Positions 25,589-37,434 of a stretch of DNA of 64,000 bases are shown here, piece by piece. Made by a program: the position numbers and the translations under genes. Within the stretch, counting starts at the first letter, position 1, and each line of letters opens with the position of its first letter. The notes beneath the pieces are model-generated. The model saw only the letters and a list, made by a program, of their open reading frames with translations. It did not search any database and had not been told where the DNA came from. Origin of the DNA: Dipylidium caninum (Eukaryota > Platyhelminthes > Cestoda > Cyclophyllidea > Dipylidiidae); contig QEYB01001046.1 of NCBI GenBank assembly GCA_017562135.1, positions 3,658,001 through 3,722,000 on the forward strand. Reading direction: 5' to 3'.

Positions 25589-27320
25589 CGAAGGCGCCTT
25601 ATTCTTTCTCATAAGGCAGCAAATGCTTTTTAGCCCGGGCTATCTATTGCATCTTGTGCGCAACGCTGTAAATTGAGCTGAAATGGGCATCCGCTTTCAA
25701 TTGCGTATCCAAACTGGAGAAGTAAACAAATCTGAAGGGGACGGTAATGCACGATGTCCGGTGTAAAAACACACTCGACAGTGTCAACTACTTTCTGAGT
25801 GAAAAACTCTAGGAGCGTTTGTTCGCGGAAGGCGCTTGACAGAGGCGGCGTTGCCTGAAGCAGCAACTCCTCCACGAGGCCGCCACGTCCTCGGCGAACA
25901 GAGAGTTCGGCCACAGGGTGGCGACACCAGCCGTCTCCTGACACCGCACAAAGGCGGACCCGTCACTTCGGCAATTAACACTACATGGGAAAATAAGAAA
26001 CCGTTCGGCCAGCAGAAAGTGTCGCCGAAAGAAGTTTCGTGTCCACCTGGTAGGCCAGGCCTGGAGGAACACGCATGCTAGCAACGCGCCTCTCCGTGCG
26101 GACACCACATTTCCTCGGAAGCAAACTGGGGGAATTTTATCATTCGCCTGCTTGTTTCGTCCCATCGTTTACGGAAGAGTACGCGGTTCGTCAAACATAG
26201 TCACGTTAAAGTCATGTCGATCAGGGTGGAGAGAAGGCCCGGTCAACCCGCGCGCATCAAGGAGCACCCTGGGTTCTTCAAAACAGCCTCACTCGTGAAG
26301 TACTAGTTGTCCTATTCCCTGTGGTATAGTGAATGGGACCGAACAAGGACAGAAGTCTGAAAAAATTGCGACCTTTAATCGGGCGACGTCGCCATGCATA
26401 ATGCGCACGCATGCAGAGTGGCACTTGTGTGCATGAAGGCGAGTGGCTTTCAGCATCTCATTGGCCTCCTCAAACCGTTTGTAACGATGCTGACAAAGAG
26501 CGTATTTAAGTAGGCGAAAAAGGCGAGATGGCGCCAGGCACCTTCCATCTCGTCTTGGGCATATAACGTTGAAAGTAAGGAACGCAAAGGTTTTGTTCCA
26601 CTTTACCGATAAGTGAAAGAATTCTTTTCGGGACTACGTCTACACGAACCCTGCGCTCTTGAAGTCGTTCGTTTCGTTTTGTTTAGCTTCCCCCGGGAAC
26701 GGAAGTATAACCACACAGCGCAGTTGATTTCGTTCAAACGACCCTCACGATAACGCCACAAATAAAACCCTTTTTGGGGTTCCACAAGAAGTTTTTTTCA
26801 TACCTCCACATTGAGACGATTGCCCAAACACATCAGCAGCGGTGTTTACAAGAGGTTTGTCCAAAAAATGCAACGTTTCGAAATTGTTGTCCAAGTTGCT
26901 CTGTTTTTTTAAGTGACAGACATTGCCTCACAGAATTCCGCTAGTCCCGCCTACGATGCGGGACAATAAGTGTTCTCCTAAAATTCTTACTGCCTACTGT
27001 GCGCACAGAAATTGTCAGTCCTCCTGTGCTGGTGCATGCGTATCTTAGACACGGCTCCCTTCGCACCATCCTCAGTGGGCACATCACCCCCGGAGAGCCT
27101 TGCAAATCTCCCGAAAACGCCTTGGTGCAAACCTGAAAGTATTATTGTTTCGGTCCACTGTATACAAAGGAGGTGATGAAATTCCATAGGCAACCCAGCT
27201 AGCATTGAAATAGTCCTCTGCCAACAGCGAGAAGGGAAGTGCGAGCGATCCGAAGGCCGGGTAGGCCGGAGGAGGGGACGGTCTGGCAGCGGGCACGATT
27301 TATGTACAGCTTAGGTTTAA

Positions 27321-30300
27321 TCAGGGTTGCAGGACGTCGACTCGTGTAATCTCCACATCCGCACTGGCGTCCGTCTTTCCGCTTTCCCCTTGTTTGGTGA
27401 TGCTCTCGACGCGATTGCTGGATTGAAAGAAGTGTGCCTTGTTCGGTCTCGTCATCACCATCAGGTTATCGTTGCAATCCGTGCGCTCGTGCCACACGCG
27501 CTTCCGCGAATCGCACTTCCACCGACGGTGATGTCTCTGGACCACTTTACTGAAAAGCCCGACATGTTTACAAATGGCGGCCAAGCAGAGTAGGATGTGA
27601 ATGAAGCAGCAAAAAAACGAATAATTAATATTTAAAAACGCACTTAGACCAGGTGCTAATCGAATGATTAGGAGATTAACGGTAACCTCTGATGTCGGGA
27701 CGCGTGGACACCGTCCCGTACGAGGGGGCGTGTATTTGCACCGAGCATAGTATCAAGAATGCTGCAAAATATACCAGTGAGAATTTCTCCTGCATGCCCT
27801 CTCAGCCACAGGCGCAAGTGACGGAGGATTATTTAATAAAACATGCAAGCCTTCTATAAAAACACCACTCGATGGGTCGGGCGGCTTGCAAGCGATCGTC
27901 CACTCAACGCGGTGCTAACATTAAAGGAGCCGCCTCTTTGAGGGCGCTGACAGGTGGAGATAATCGAAATTTCACCGTCGGAATACCTAATGCAGGGCTG
28001 CCTGGTGCGTTGGTCGGGCGCAGGGGAGGTTTCGGGCAGTCCCATTAATTAGCTTCTGCTGGAAGGACGCTAAAAAACCTTTGAGATCGCGCGGATAAAC
28101 GCCTACGCAACAAACGTTAGGGTAGATGCCTCCTATCAGAATGCGATCAGGTGTCTTGAGCAGTGCGCGCGTCGCCCTGCATCCCACTCAGTCCGCTGAG
28201 ATGGCCGCCAGTCGTGCTTCGGGCCACGCCCTCGGCAGGTCGGCCACTGCGAGGTCATCTTGGCCGGAATCGCACTTCTTCCCCGTCGAGATGCGTCTGC
28301 CTCCTCAGATTGCCGATCGTTTGAACAATCGGCCGCGATAAACCCCTCCGACTACGGTGCTCACACTGCCCGAACCAAACGCTGCACGCGTTGACGTGAG
28401 TGTTCTAAACACAAACGGTCCACTTCGCCACGGGACACAAATTGTCATGTCGACGCTAAGGGGTGAAAGTGTTTGTACTTGTCAAGGTGGCCGTTTGGGT
28501 GAATGTGACTTAGTTGAGAGGGCCACTTTGGAGGCGACGTATTCCCCCTTTCTGTTCTCCCTCCGCGAAAGTAGTTGAGAAAGTAACACGACTTTTACTC
28601 GGACCGATGGCCAGTTTAAGGTCAACTCACCTTCGACGATTTTTTCGACGTTCCGTTATTATTGTGTGAGCGCTGAACATCCAGAAGACGACGGGATTTG
28701 TGGAGGAGTTCAAGGTCACTAGATGCTGGGCAAATATGAAATTGACCTTTTGATCAAGAAAAATCACCTTAAAGCATTCCATTAAGGCTGTAATCCCTAC
28801 TATTACCTTTGCTTACCTTGTGCACACGCCATATTAACGTTTGTATAGCAAATTGCATAGCAGGTTGTGCTAATTTTAGTAATTTTGAGTGCCTAAATAC
28901 ACTTCTTTCGGCATAAACTGTGTCACGAGATTTCGTGGCCTCAGTCGCGGCGTTTTCCCTCAACGCGGCGTAGAAGGGAAGAGAGATGTTGGTCGCTGGC
29001 CCAGACGGGACTGAGGGCGGTGGGGCAGCCTCATCCAAACCTCACGCTGTTGATTGGCAAACGCGGCGTTCATCAGCATTTGCGCTTCCGCCACTTTGAC
29101 AGAAGTCTACAGTGCCACATGAGTCTGCATGTGCCAGAGTTTCAGGCATTAAACAATGCTGAATATTGCAAAATCAGTGGCTGTTGGGCTACTGCGCGAA
29201 GCCGAGTAGTTCTGAGCTGAGATTTCCGCAAACCGTACCTCGTTTGAGGTTCCCTCTCTGCGCTGGTGCACACGGAGTTTCGGCTGCCTTTGGGCGTCGG
29301 CGACATTTGTGGAGTCAACCTGCCCCTGGACCAAGGCCTCCTCGAATTGCTGTGTATTCTCCTCTTTAGTGATGATGCCTTCCTACGATTTAGTATCCCC
29401 CGCTCGCACACAGTGACAAAGTCTAAAACTTGAGCCCCACGACGACCATTTCAAATGACCATTTGACATTTCTTTGAGAAATTAAACGACTTCACTGCAT
29501 ACAGACAGTGAAAACGTTCGTTTAAGGTGCATATAAGGCTGCTTCTATGACCGACTGCTCCAAAACCCTGGAATTCTAGCTGGGGAGTGAACCGAGGTCC
29601 TAAAGCGTTCTCTGAATCGGGACCGACTTTACCAGCTGTCGGAAAAACCGAGGGAGCGTCGAGCATGACTGGCAGTAATGCCGAGCTGAGGTTGGATCTG
29701 CTGCCATAAGTGATCACACTGAAGACCACAGCGCCCCACTTCATCGCCGGTGAAGCGACTGTGTGGACTAAATGGCTCTGGCCCCAGAGGGTTATTATCA
29801 TTCTCCCGGGTCAATGTGGTTTCGCATGTCCACCATTGCTCTTTTAGCCTATAATGATAAATATTATGGTCCGGAAGCTTTAGGCTTCTTAGTGAGAGGC
29901 ATCAGCCAAATTTGCTCAAGTTTGTATTGTTTGAGGGGGAGACTCATCGAGCCCCATCGAAGTGAGTGGATGGCCATCATTTTTGTAAAAATCTCGCACG
30001 TGGCAGTTTATTGGTCTCCATTTGGGGAAAAAAGGCGTATAAGCATCCGGTCAAGCTGTTTTTCCCTCCGGACTAAAACCCCCACTGCTCGGTATTTCGA
30101 ATGTGTGGGTGTGCGTGTGAGTACTTGGGTGCCGCTAATGAAATCGACCCCAAAAAAGACTTTTAAAATGTGTAGACAAACCTGTATGAGCGGCGAAATG
30201 GCCATCAGTTGGGGCGTGTGAGGTCCGATGACACGATACGTTACGAGCAGGTTGTAGATCATGTAGGGGCACCAGCAGATGATGTAGACTAGAGGCAAAT

Positions 30301-33300
30301 AAGAGACACGCCCTTGGTGACTACGACGCATACGACTCGGCCACACATGACTTGAGCCACTACGGGTACACCACCACCGCTACCGAAGTTGGCTTTTACG
30401 TTTAGTCGCCTCGCAGCTTGCGATGCGCGAAGCGGAGGCGCCGCTAAAAATGGTGTTTAGAGTTAGAGACTCAGGACAGTCCAAGTAGCTGCCCGAAACA
30501 AAGACGATGGGGAGGTGTGAGGGCGTCGTACACCCAACTACAAGCGGGGCGACACCACCTTTCCATCAGACGACATTGCACGAGCGTTCGCCACTTCAAA
30601 GTGGTCCCCTAGACCGCACGGCCTGCTGCACGCAAGACGACCATATTTCCTAGGACAGTAAAGCCGAAAGCTCCTTCCATCGTTGGCTCAGCCCCTAATA
30701 ACGCTAGATTACCATTATAATGTTATCCTCTCCAACAGCTTTCATTCACTTCCATAAAAAGCCATCCCTGTAAAATTATACGGCGATTTCAATCACCTGA
30801 CACGATGACAAGAGTCATTTTCACCGTCTTTATTCTTGCCCGTGGGATGCATCCTGATGAAGTTGCTGTTTGAATGAAAGTGGTGCTGCGGGGACCAGTT
30901 TTGTGGCAGGAGCCGCAGGAGTCCGAATTGCTGGCGTGGCCATTTGGAGAGTCGGTGCAGACGTGGCCGACCGCGCGACGTGGTTTCTTCACCAGTCCCG
31001 GTCGGCTCACACGGAGCGTCAGTTCCTTCTCGGTGCTCGCAGCGGTCTGCCAAATGCGCACCACCATGACCACGTGGCAGACTGTTATAAAGAGGGCGGG
31101 CAGGATGAATACGGTCACCGCCACACTGGTCAGGTATGCCTTTATAAATTTATTAAAACATTGTGTAAGAATGACCAGCAAACCAGTAGATCAAACAAAA
31201 TGGGGTTTAGATTTTCACGGGTGTAGTAGTGGGCCCTGCGGCAAGGTTGGTGCAAGCAGCGCCAAGACGTGCGCTATTCCTCTCCTCCGTCCGCACATAG
31301 TAACGAAACGCTTTTTGTCAGCGTGGAACCGAGTGCAGACACGGCCTGCCAGGGGTTTCCTCTCTCTCTCCCTCCCTCCCCACAATTTGTTAACTAAAAG
31401 GGTATAGCCATTAACGCGAGCGAAATTACGAGTTTGTTCAACACATAGCAACACAGGAAAGATGGGCGAGAGTCGGTCTCGCCTAGGACCACCGTTATCC
31501 GGCGACAGGTGACTGTGGAACGAGTGGTGAACCTGAGAGACGGAGACCCGCTCCTATTCACTCCTTCAGCCTTTCCAATTCTGCGTAAAGATCGCCTTGT
31601 CTTATACAATCTTTGAGAGTACTGACGTTAAAACTGAGACTGCAAGGATCTAATTGCAAGGGTCTGAACTTCTTCAAAAAAAGGTATGTTATAAAACACA
31701 TAGGCGGCGTGGGTAGAGGAGGAGTTGACCTGTTCAAACGGCCCATTTGAGGGGTGCCCTGACCCTGAGTCGCAACGGCGTGACGGCCGCCATCTCCGCA
31801 TCCTTCTGCAAAATCTGATCTGCAGTGAACCAAACACCCTACCGAACGACCACGAACCCACTTATCTGAGACAATACTCCGAGTAACCTCTGACTTCGCT
31901 GATCAAGTACATTTTGTCTTCTTGGTTAATCAATGCGCCTACTAATGAGCGGCAATTTGCGGTGCGATGCTCCCCGGCTGGCGAAGTTATCCAACATGTC
32001 TGGCACTTTCCCCGCACTCTAGTGCTTTCGCTAGACGCGAAGTACTTGTCACGATTGGTGTTGCCATTGCAGTGGGCTTGAGGTAATTGAGAGGGCTGGA
32101 AGCGTTCTAGAAGCCCGTCGCTACTACCGATTGAATGGTCAGAAGGGTTCTTGGATTGGTGCCATTGTGACATTCGCCGAGAAGGGATCGTCCTGCAGGC
32201 GCTGAGAAGACGACCTGCGGAAGGATTATTACGCGTTCTATTTGTGTGTGTGTGTGGTGGCGACGCGGTCGTTGTTGCCGTGGTCGCCGCTGTGGAATCT
32301 GGCTGACGGCGGGATACCCCTGTGCCTCCCACGTACACCGGATGGGTGAATCCTGCGGCCGGGGCCCCGGACGCCCGGAGCTGCTGTCCGGAACCACAAG
32401 GCTGCCCACGGGGCGGCAGGTGGGGCGGCTGCCCAATGTCGTCGCATCACACCAACATCTGCCCGATTGACACTCGCCGCACATTCATTCGCTGTGACGA
32501 GTACGACGGTAATAAATAAGGAAGCATAAAGATATTTGCGGAATTTAAAATCGTTTATTCACTAGTTGCTCAGCGGATTTCGTAGATTCAAATGATATGC
32601 ATAGTGCACGTATTTCCCGGGTGATCGTAAAGGGCAACAAGAGCGTTCACACAAAGCCCCTGTTCTTCGTTGTGTGAAAGACCTCATTTCCTTATACAAT
32701 TCATCTCCTCTTCCGCTACCAGGGCAGAAGTTGCCTGCCGCCGCGATGGGCGCCGAGATTGGCGTAGACGAGTCGCCAACGGGGCTCACTTCTCGAAGTC
32801 CTTGTAGGCACTCGAGGGGGGGAGGGGGGGGAAGGGTAACCATTACGGAGCCTCTACGCCCTTCAGAGATATTCTTGTTTAGATGCACCTTAGGTGTTAT
32901 GTGGGTTTTCTTTGAGACGTTAATTAAGAAAAATAGATACTTGGGCTGCACGAAGTACCGGTGGAGAATGATCAAGGCTTCACGGGCTCTTTGCCCGTAT
33001 TTCTGAGCGTCAAAAGGGAAAGACACTCACGCCTAGGGCCGAGCGCAATTCACATTTAAAATAAGAAGTAAATGCTGACGTGTAATTCAAAAAGTCCTCT
33101 TACAATAACCTTTGAGGCAAAGATCAAGACGAGATAAACGGCTTGGAACCACATTCACCAGGCAACAACATGCCAGATCCGCGACTTCGGACTGAGCACA
33201 AAGCACGCCATGGAAGCGGGATAGGCAAGGAGTAAAAGTTGGAACGCCGTCTTACCCTAGGAGAGACCAGTTGGAAGTTAATGTAGCAGTTGGGTCCGTG

Positions 33301-36186
33301 CATCGGGTCGGTCTTCAGTTGAGCCAGAATGAGGCCCGGCAGCCCGCAGATACCCGCGGCAGCCCAGCCGCAGATGGCCAAGTCCCTGCGACGCATCGCT
33401 GGAAGGGGAGGACATCGCCATCGCTCGAGTAAACTCGCAATACTCCCCGAAAACCCGTAATTAATAACTACTCCATTGTGAAACGTGAGGCCAGACGAAA
33501 ATCTAATAGAAGATCTCCCAAATTCTATGAATGAAAAAGGTTTCACAGAAAACGAATGTAAGTGTTCCAAAACCACGAAAAATTCGCCAAATAAGAGAAA
33601 ATTGGTTGCAAATTCATCTGCGGTGATTTGAGGTAGCGTGTTCATGGGGGTACACGCCTCGGAGATGCCACAACTAGTCCCGTGATCTCTCGGGGATGGA
33701 AAAACCTCCATGGGCGCAGCCGATCTGGACCCGAGGTTTAATTGAGAATTAAGCGATTTATTGTTCGGGGTAGAGAAGGGAAGGGGAGGAGCTAACCTCG
33801 GAAGCAAGTTTTCTTGGTTGATCGCAGGGGATTTATGACCGCCTCGGCTCGGTCGAAGCTGAGCACGACGAGCGCGAAGGAGCTCGCATAGGTTGCTGTA
33901 GCCTTGGGTAAATGAAATAAAAGTTCGTATTAAAGTTATGCCACCTTGTTCCTTTGTGCATTAGACTGAGAAATGTTTACAATGTTACAAAGTGTTTGCA
34001 TAATGGATTTGATATTAAAGCCTCCCATAATAGGTGGCGTGTTTACTAGGAGACAATGGAACACCACCGAGTGCGTTTTGACTTCAATAACAGATGAGGG
34101 AGCGTCGCCTTCTCGATCGCAGTCCTCGACCAGCGTCCGGGCACGGCGCGCAGAGGGCCAAGTGGTCTGCGCCCTTCCCCATGCTTGAGGCCGCAGTGAA
34201 CGGCCAGGCGACGCATTCGGTCTCCTCCTCCCTCCCACTTCGCCGCCCCTTTGCATGACAACGGGGCTCGGAAGCCCACAAGTGATGCTTTAGGGAGGCG
34301 GTCGCATATTTGGCGCACCGTAAGGTTCTGCCAACTCCCCTACTTCTCCATCTCTTTCGAGCGCTTCTAGCCTTGGCCAAACAACGCATTACTTTGATTC
34401 AAATAGAGCAGTTGCACAAACCCAGCTTATTGTTCTTCGAAAATGTAGAAAAAGGCATTTATTCCAAAGCCTTGTCGACTTTTCTCACACACGATTTCAA
34501 CGCTCCATCGTCATTCGTGAAATGGGGAGAGGTATGACCCCAGACCGTATAGTCTCTGCACAGAACACACACTTCGGCTGATCGGAGTCTCCACCAGAGT
34601 CGCCATTGCCTCGGCTGACAAGGGCTGGTGTTGCGTCTCCGGGGCTGCAGTCGACGCCTCGAATGAGCGCCATATTCCCTTAAACACGCTACCTCAGATT
34701 TGTCTGTAGCATCGCCAAAGTCTAGTGCTAAACTTTGATTCGGCCACCTCACTTTAAAGTGCGCGTCGATCCTCTCGCTCGCCTGAAGAGATTTAAAATT
34801 ACCGCTCAACTACTGGGGCCTCAGGGGTGGTAATAATGATAGGCCGTGCCTCAAAACCCGCACAGAGATTTCTAAAGTGGGATGAGGCAAAAGTGAGAGA
34901 AACATGACGACAGTGACTTCCGATCAACGGGAACCAAGATGCCCTCGGGACACACAGAACAGAAGGTGTTCCAGTTGAAGTAAGCATACCGCATAGGGCA
35001 CCGCGGTGACATATCACTTTGCTGCTGCTAAGTAAAGTTGGTGGTGCCACCAGCGCAGTTCTCATGCTGCACACGCCGTCACCTACTGCGAGCAAATCGA
35101 CCAGGGGAATGCTGCGCCACTTACTGACATGAATTTCACTAGCCGACAAATGGCTTCTGGGGCGTAGAATTGGACTGTTACATTCCATATAAGTTCTGGC
35201 AGGATCCCGCCAACCGCAACGAAGAGGTCTAAAGGGGATGAAAGTGTACAGTTTGCATTGCAGTCACTTCTACCGCATTTGCCGCTAAAATCCTCGTCGG
35301 GAACTCTTTCACCAAATGTTTCAGACGACTATAGAAATATAGTTGATCCGTTTGTGATGACATGGACTATACCACTTAAGAACAAGATAAGCCGAGGCGT
35401 GTTCAGCCGCGGGCCGGGTCTGGTGGGCGTGTGGTGCAGCGGCAAGAGGGGAGACCCCCAACATTGCCCACACACACTCCACTGCCACTGCAACTTCCTT
35501 CCCCAGTGCCACGCTGCACAGCTCAGCCCAGACTGTGCTCGCGTTAACAAGCCATCTCGTCCGCCTCCGTCGCACAACACCTCCAATGCTAAGCTAAGGT
35601 GCTCCCAACAAAAGTCACGGCTCGTTCAATTCTTGAGCTGAACACTCGAGTGGGGCAAGAGTCGGTGAGCACTTCGGGCTATCTCACCTGTCACGGCGAG
35701 GTTCAAGATGAAAAAGCGCATCCGCTTCTTCCTCCCTGTTCCCCACATCACAATGAGTATTGACAAGTTTCCAACAATGTTCGTGGTGAAGAGAAATATG
35801 AGTATAATTCTTCCGATTCTATATAGCTGAAATGCAAAGTCGCAAGGTTAACCCTTTAGAATACTCCCATGGAAACCTAATAATTGTTACAAAAAGGGAC
35901 TCGTGGGCAGTGGATATTTTTTACCACACTTTTGAAAATCATGAAGAGTACCTACGCGACTGTTTAGGCCTTACGATGGCAACTTAAGAGAGTGATGTGA
36001 GCATTTTGAGGGAAACGGGAAATCCAGTGGCAGGCGGTAAGGACTCACCTCGTTCTCATTGCTCGTCAAAGCGCTCGTGTTTAAGGTGGCGTTGTCCATG
36101 GTAAAGTTTGCATTGTTTCTGAGTTGGCCTTTTCCTATCGGCAGGGGGCGGGTGTTGTTGCTATCGCTTCCTTCCATGGTAATCAT
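27321..36186 (-). CDS. Class A neuropeptide-type G-protein-coupled receptor, complete (471 aa)
   Basis: Seven-helix receptor, closest by motif to the vasopressin/neuropeptide S/CCAP group. Exons: 36186-36049, 35826-35688, 35228-35182, 34614-34546, 33902-33797, 33398-33256, 31139-30797, 30288-30182, 28725-28631, 27549-27321; phases close exactly to 472 codons. The N-terminus has four N-glycosylation sequons. Helix 1 contains NIVGNLSILIVMW, helix 2 NLAVTDLFVAVGG, the extracellular cysteine lies in SAEVCVLCRDYT, helix 3 ends YASSFALVVLSFDRAEAVINP, helix 4 has ICGWAAAGICGLPG, loop 2 has GPNCYINF, and helix 5 FILPALFITVCHVVMVV. Loop 3 ends PRARIKTVKMTLVIVS, followed by IICWCPY in helix 6 and TLNSSTNPVVFWMFS in helix 7. 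DRY reads DRA and NPxxY reads NPVVF. The ligand cannot be told from sequence. Confidence 0.9.
32814..32837 (+). repeat. G-rich tract in a GPCR intron
   Basis: Runs of six to eight G on the plus strand, a C tract on the receptor's coding strand, inside the intron between 33255 and 31140. Confidence 0.7.
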
Positions 36187-37406
36187 TCACCAGGGCAGAT
36201 TCTCCACATGCCGATTTGCGGGTACCCTGCGTCGTCGCCTTTGCGTCGGGCTTCGCAACCGGATGAATGACATTATTTGTGCGGCGAATGGCATCCCCAT
36301 TGGTCCACCACCCGGCCAATGGCCACACTGAGCTGCCGCTTGCAAAGGACACTGACAAATTCGGGCTTCCCGCCCCGTCGAGTTTAAATGGAAGGCGTCT
36401 AACTTTTCCGGCCTCCTTTGGGGCTTATGATTTGCCAAATACTACTATTATAAGCCAATAATACAGTGAAATATTCTTTCACACGTGGGAAGATGATGCT
36501 CCCACTTCGAACGGCCCTCGAGTGTAAGGTAAAGATGAAGTATAATGAGACAGCGCATTAGGAGCTGAATTATCTCCGCACTTCTCACAAAGTTAGGACC
36601 AAACAAACATTTGTGTTACCTGCCATGCATCCGCTTTACCACCGTCGCTCTTACGGTTAGGCGTTTTTCAGATCCTCTCCCTCGAAGACCTTTCCTAGGA
36701 ATGCATGGTTGGATGTGTGGGGCAACACGATAGCCGAACTATTTTTGACAACATTTAAAGCACCCTAAGACGAAGTCAATATTTTAATCAAGAAATGAGC
36801 CAGCGGACACGAATCAACCTCCCATACTAATAAAATGACGATATCTTCCCGTTCTCATGTATTAAGCCACTTGCAAATTTAACGTAAAAAGAATAGTTTC
36901 AATTTTGGTAAAAGCTCTTATGCTCAGAAACACAACCTCGACAGTCGTCTTTAGAATCGGCCACCTGAAGAAGGCAGACGACATTTCGATGAGGTGTTGC
37001 CGTTGAACTGGGAGAAGCGCTAAGTCACACTGCGTTGTTTGACGGCAGAGTTGAGCTTTCTTCCTTGCACGAAGATGTATGCACTGATATTTGTATTAAA
37101 TCCAGTCTATTCTGAGCTTTTAATGACTTTGAACTTGCTACTTCAACATTTCCGTGGGATGTTTTTCTTCTAAAAATCACACTTCTCATAGAACTTCTCG
37201 CTTATTTGGATCCCTTCGCTCCTAACCCACGGAATAAAGGAGAAGTGGAACATTAGTAACAGCAGTTTAAGTAGCTTTTGAAAAGGTCCATTCGGAGCAA
37301 CGTGAGAAGGTTGGCCATCTGGTAGTAGTTCGTTTGGCTGCAACTGAGACTGTGGACAGAGGTGACTTCGGCCTCGACACGACGAGCAGAAAGGGGCTAG
37401 AAGTGT

Positions 37407-37434
37407 CCTCCTCTTCTTCTTCTTCTTCTTCTTT
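37407..37434. repeat. TCT trinucleotide microsatellite
   Basis: A mostly perfect TCT run; the Glu-rich frame it creates on the minus strand is a by-product of the repeat, not a gene. Confidence 0.9.

Larger units (their letters stand above)
18330..27320. other. Large intergenic region, about 9 kb, no supported gene
   Basis: Spans from the KIF17 start to the GPCR stop codon. Open frames are short, overlap on both strands and show no family motif. From about 22.5 kb rightwards the base composition becomes visibly more GC-rich and open frames get longer by chance. It contains a G-rich tract near 20.1 kb, an ATGA repeat at 25.56 kb and one short frame with a signal-like N-terminus at 21429. Lineage-specific genes or long noncoding RNAs cannot be excluded. 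Confidence 0.5.

Noticed and set aside
26987..27296. Possible helix 7 of the GPCR near 27.1 kb (reading LWNFITSFVY)
   Set aside because: It lies downstream of the tail exon, whereas 28725-28631 gives LNSSTNPVVF with matching phases on both sides.
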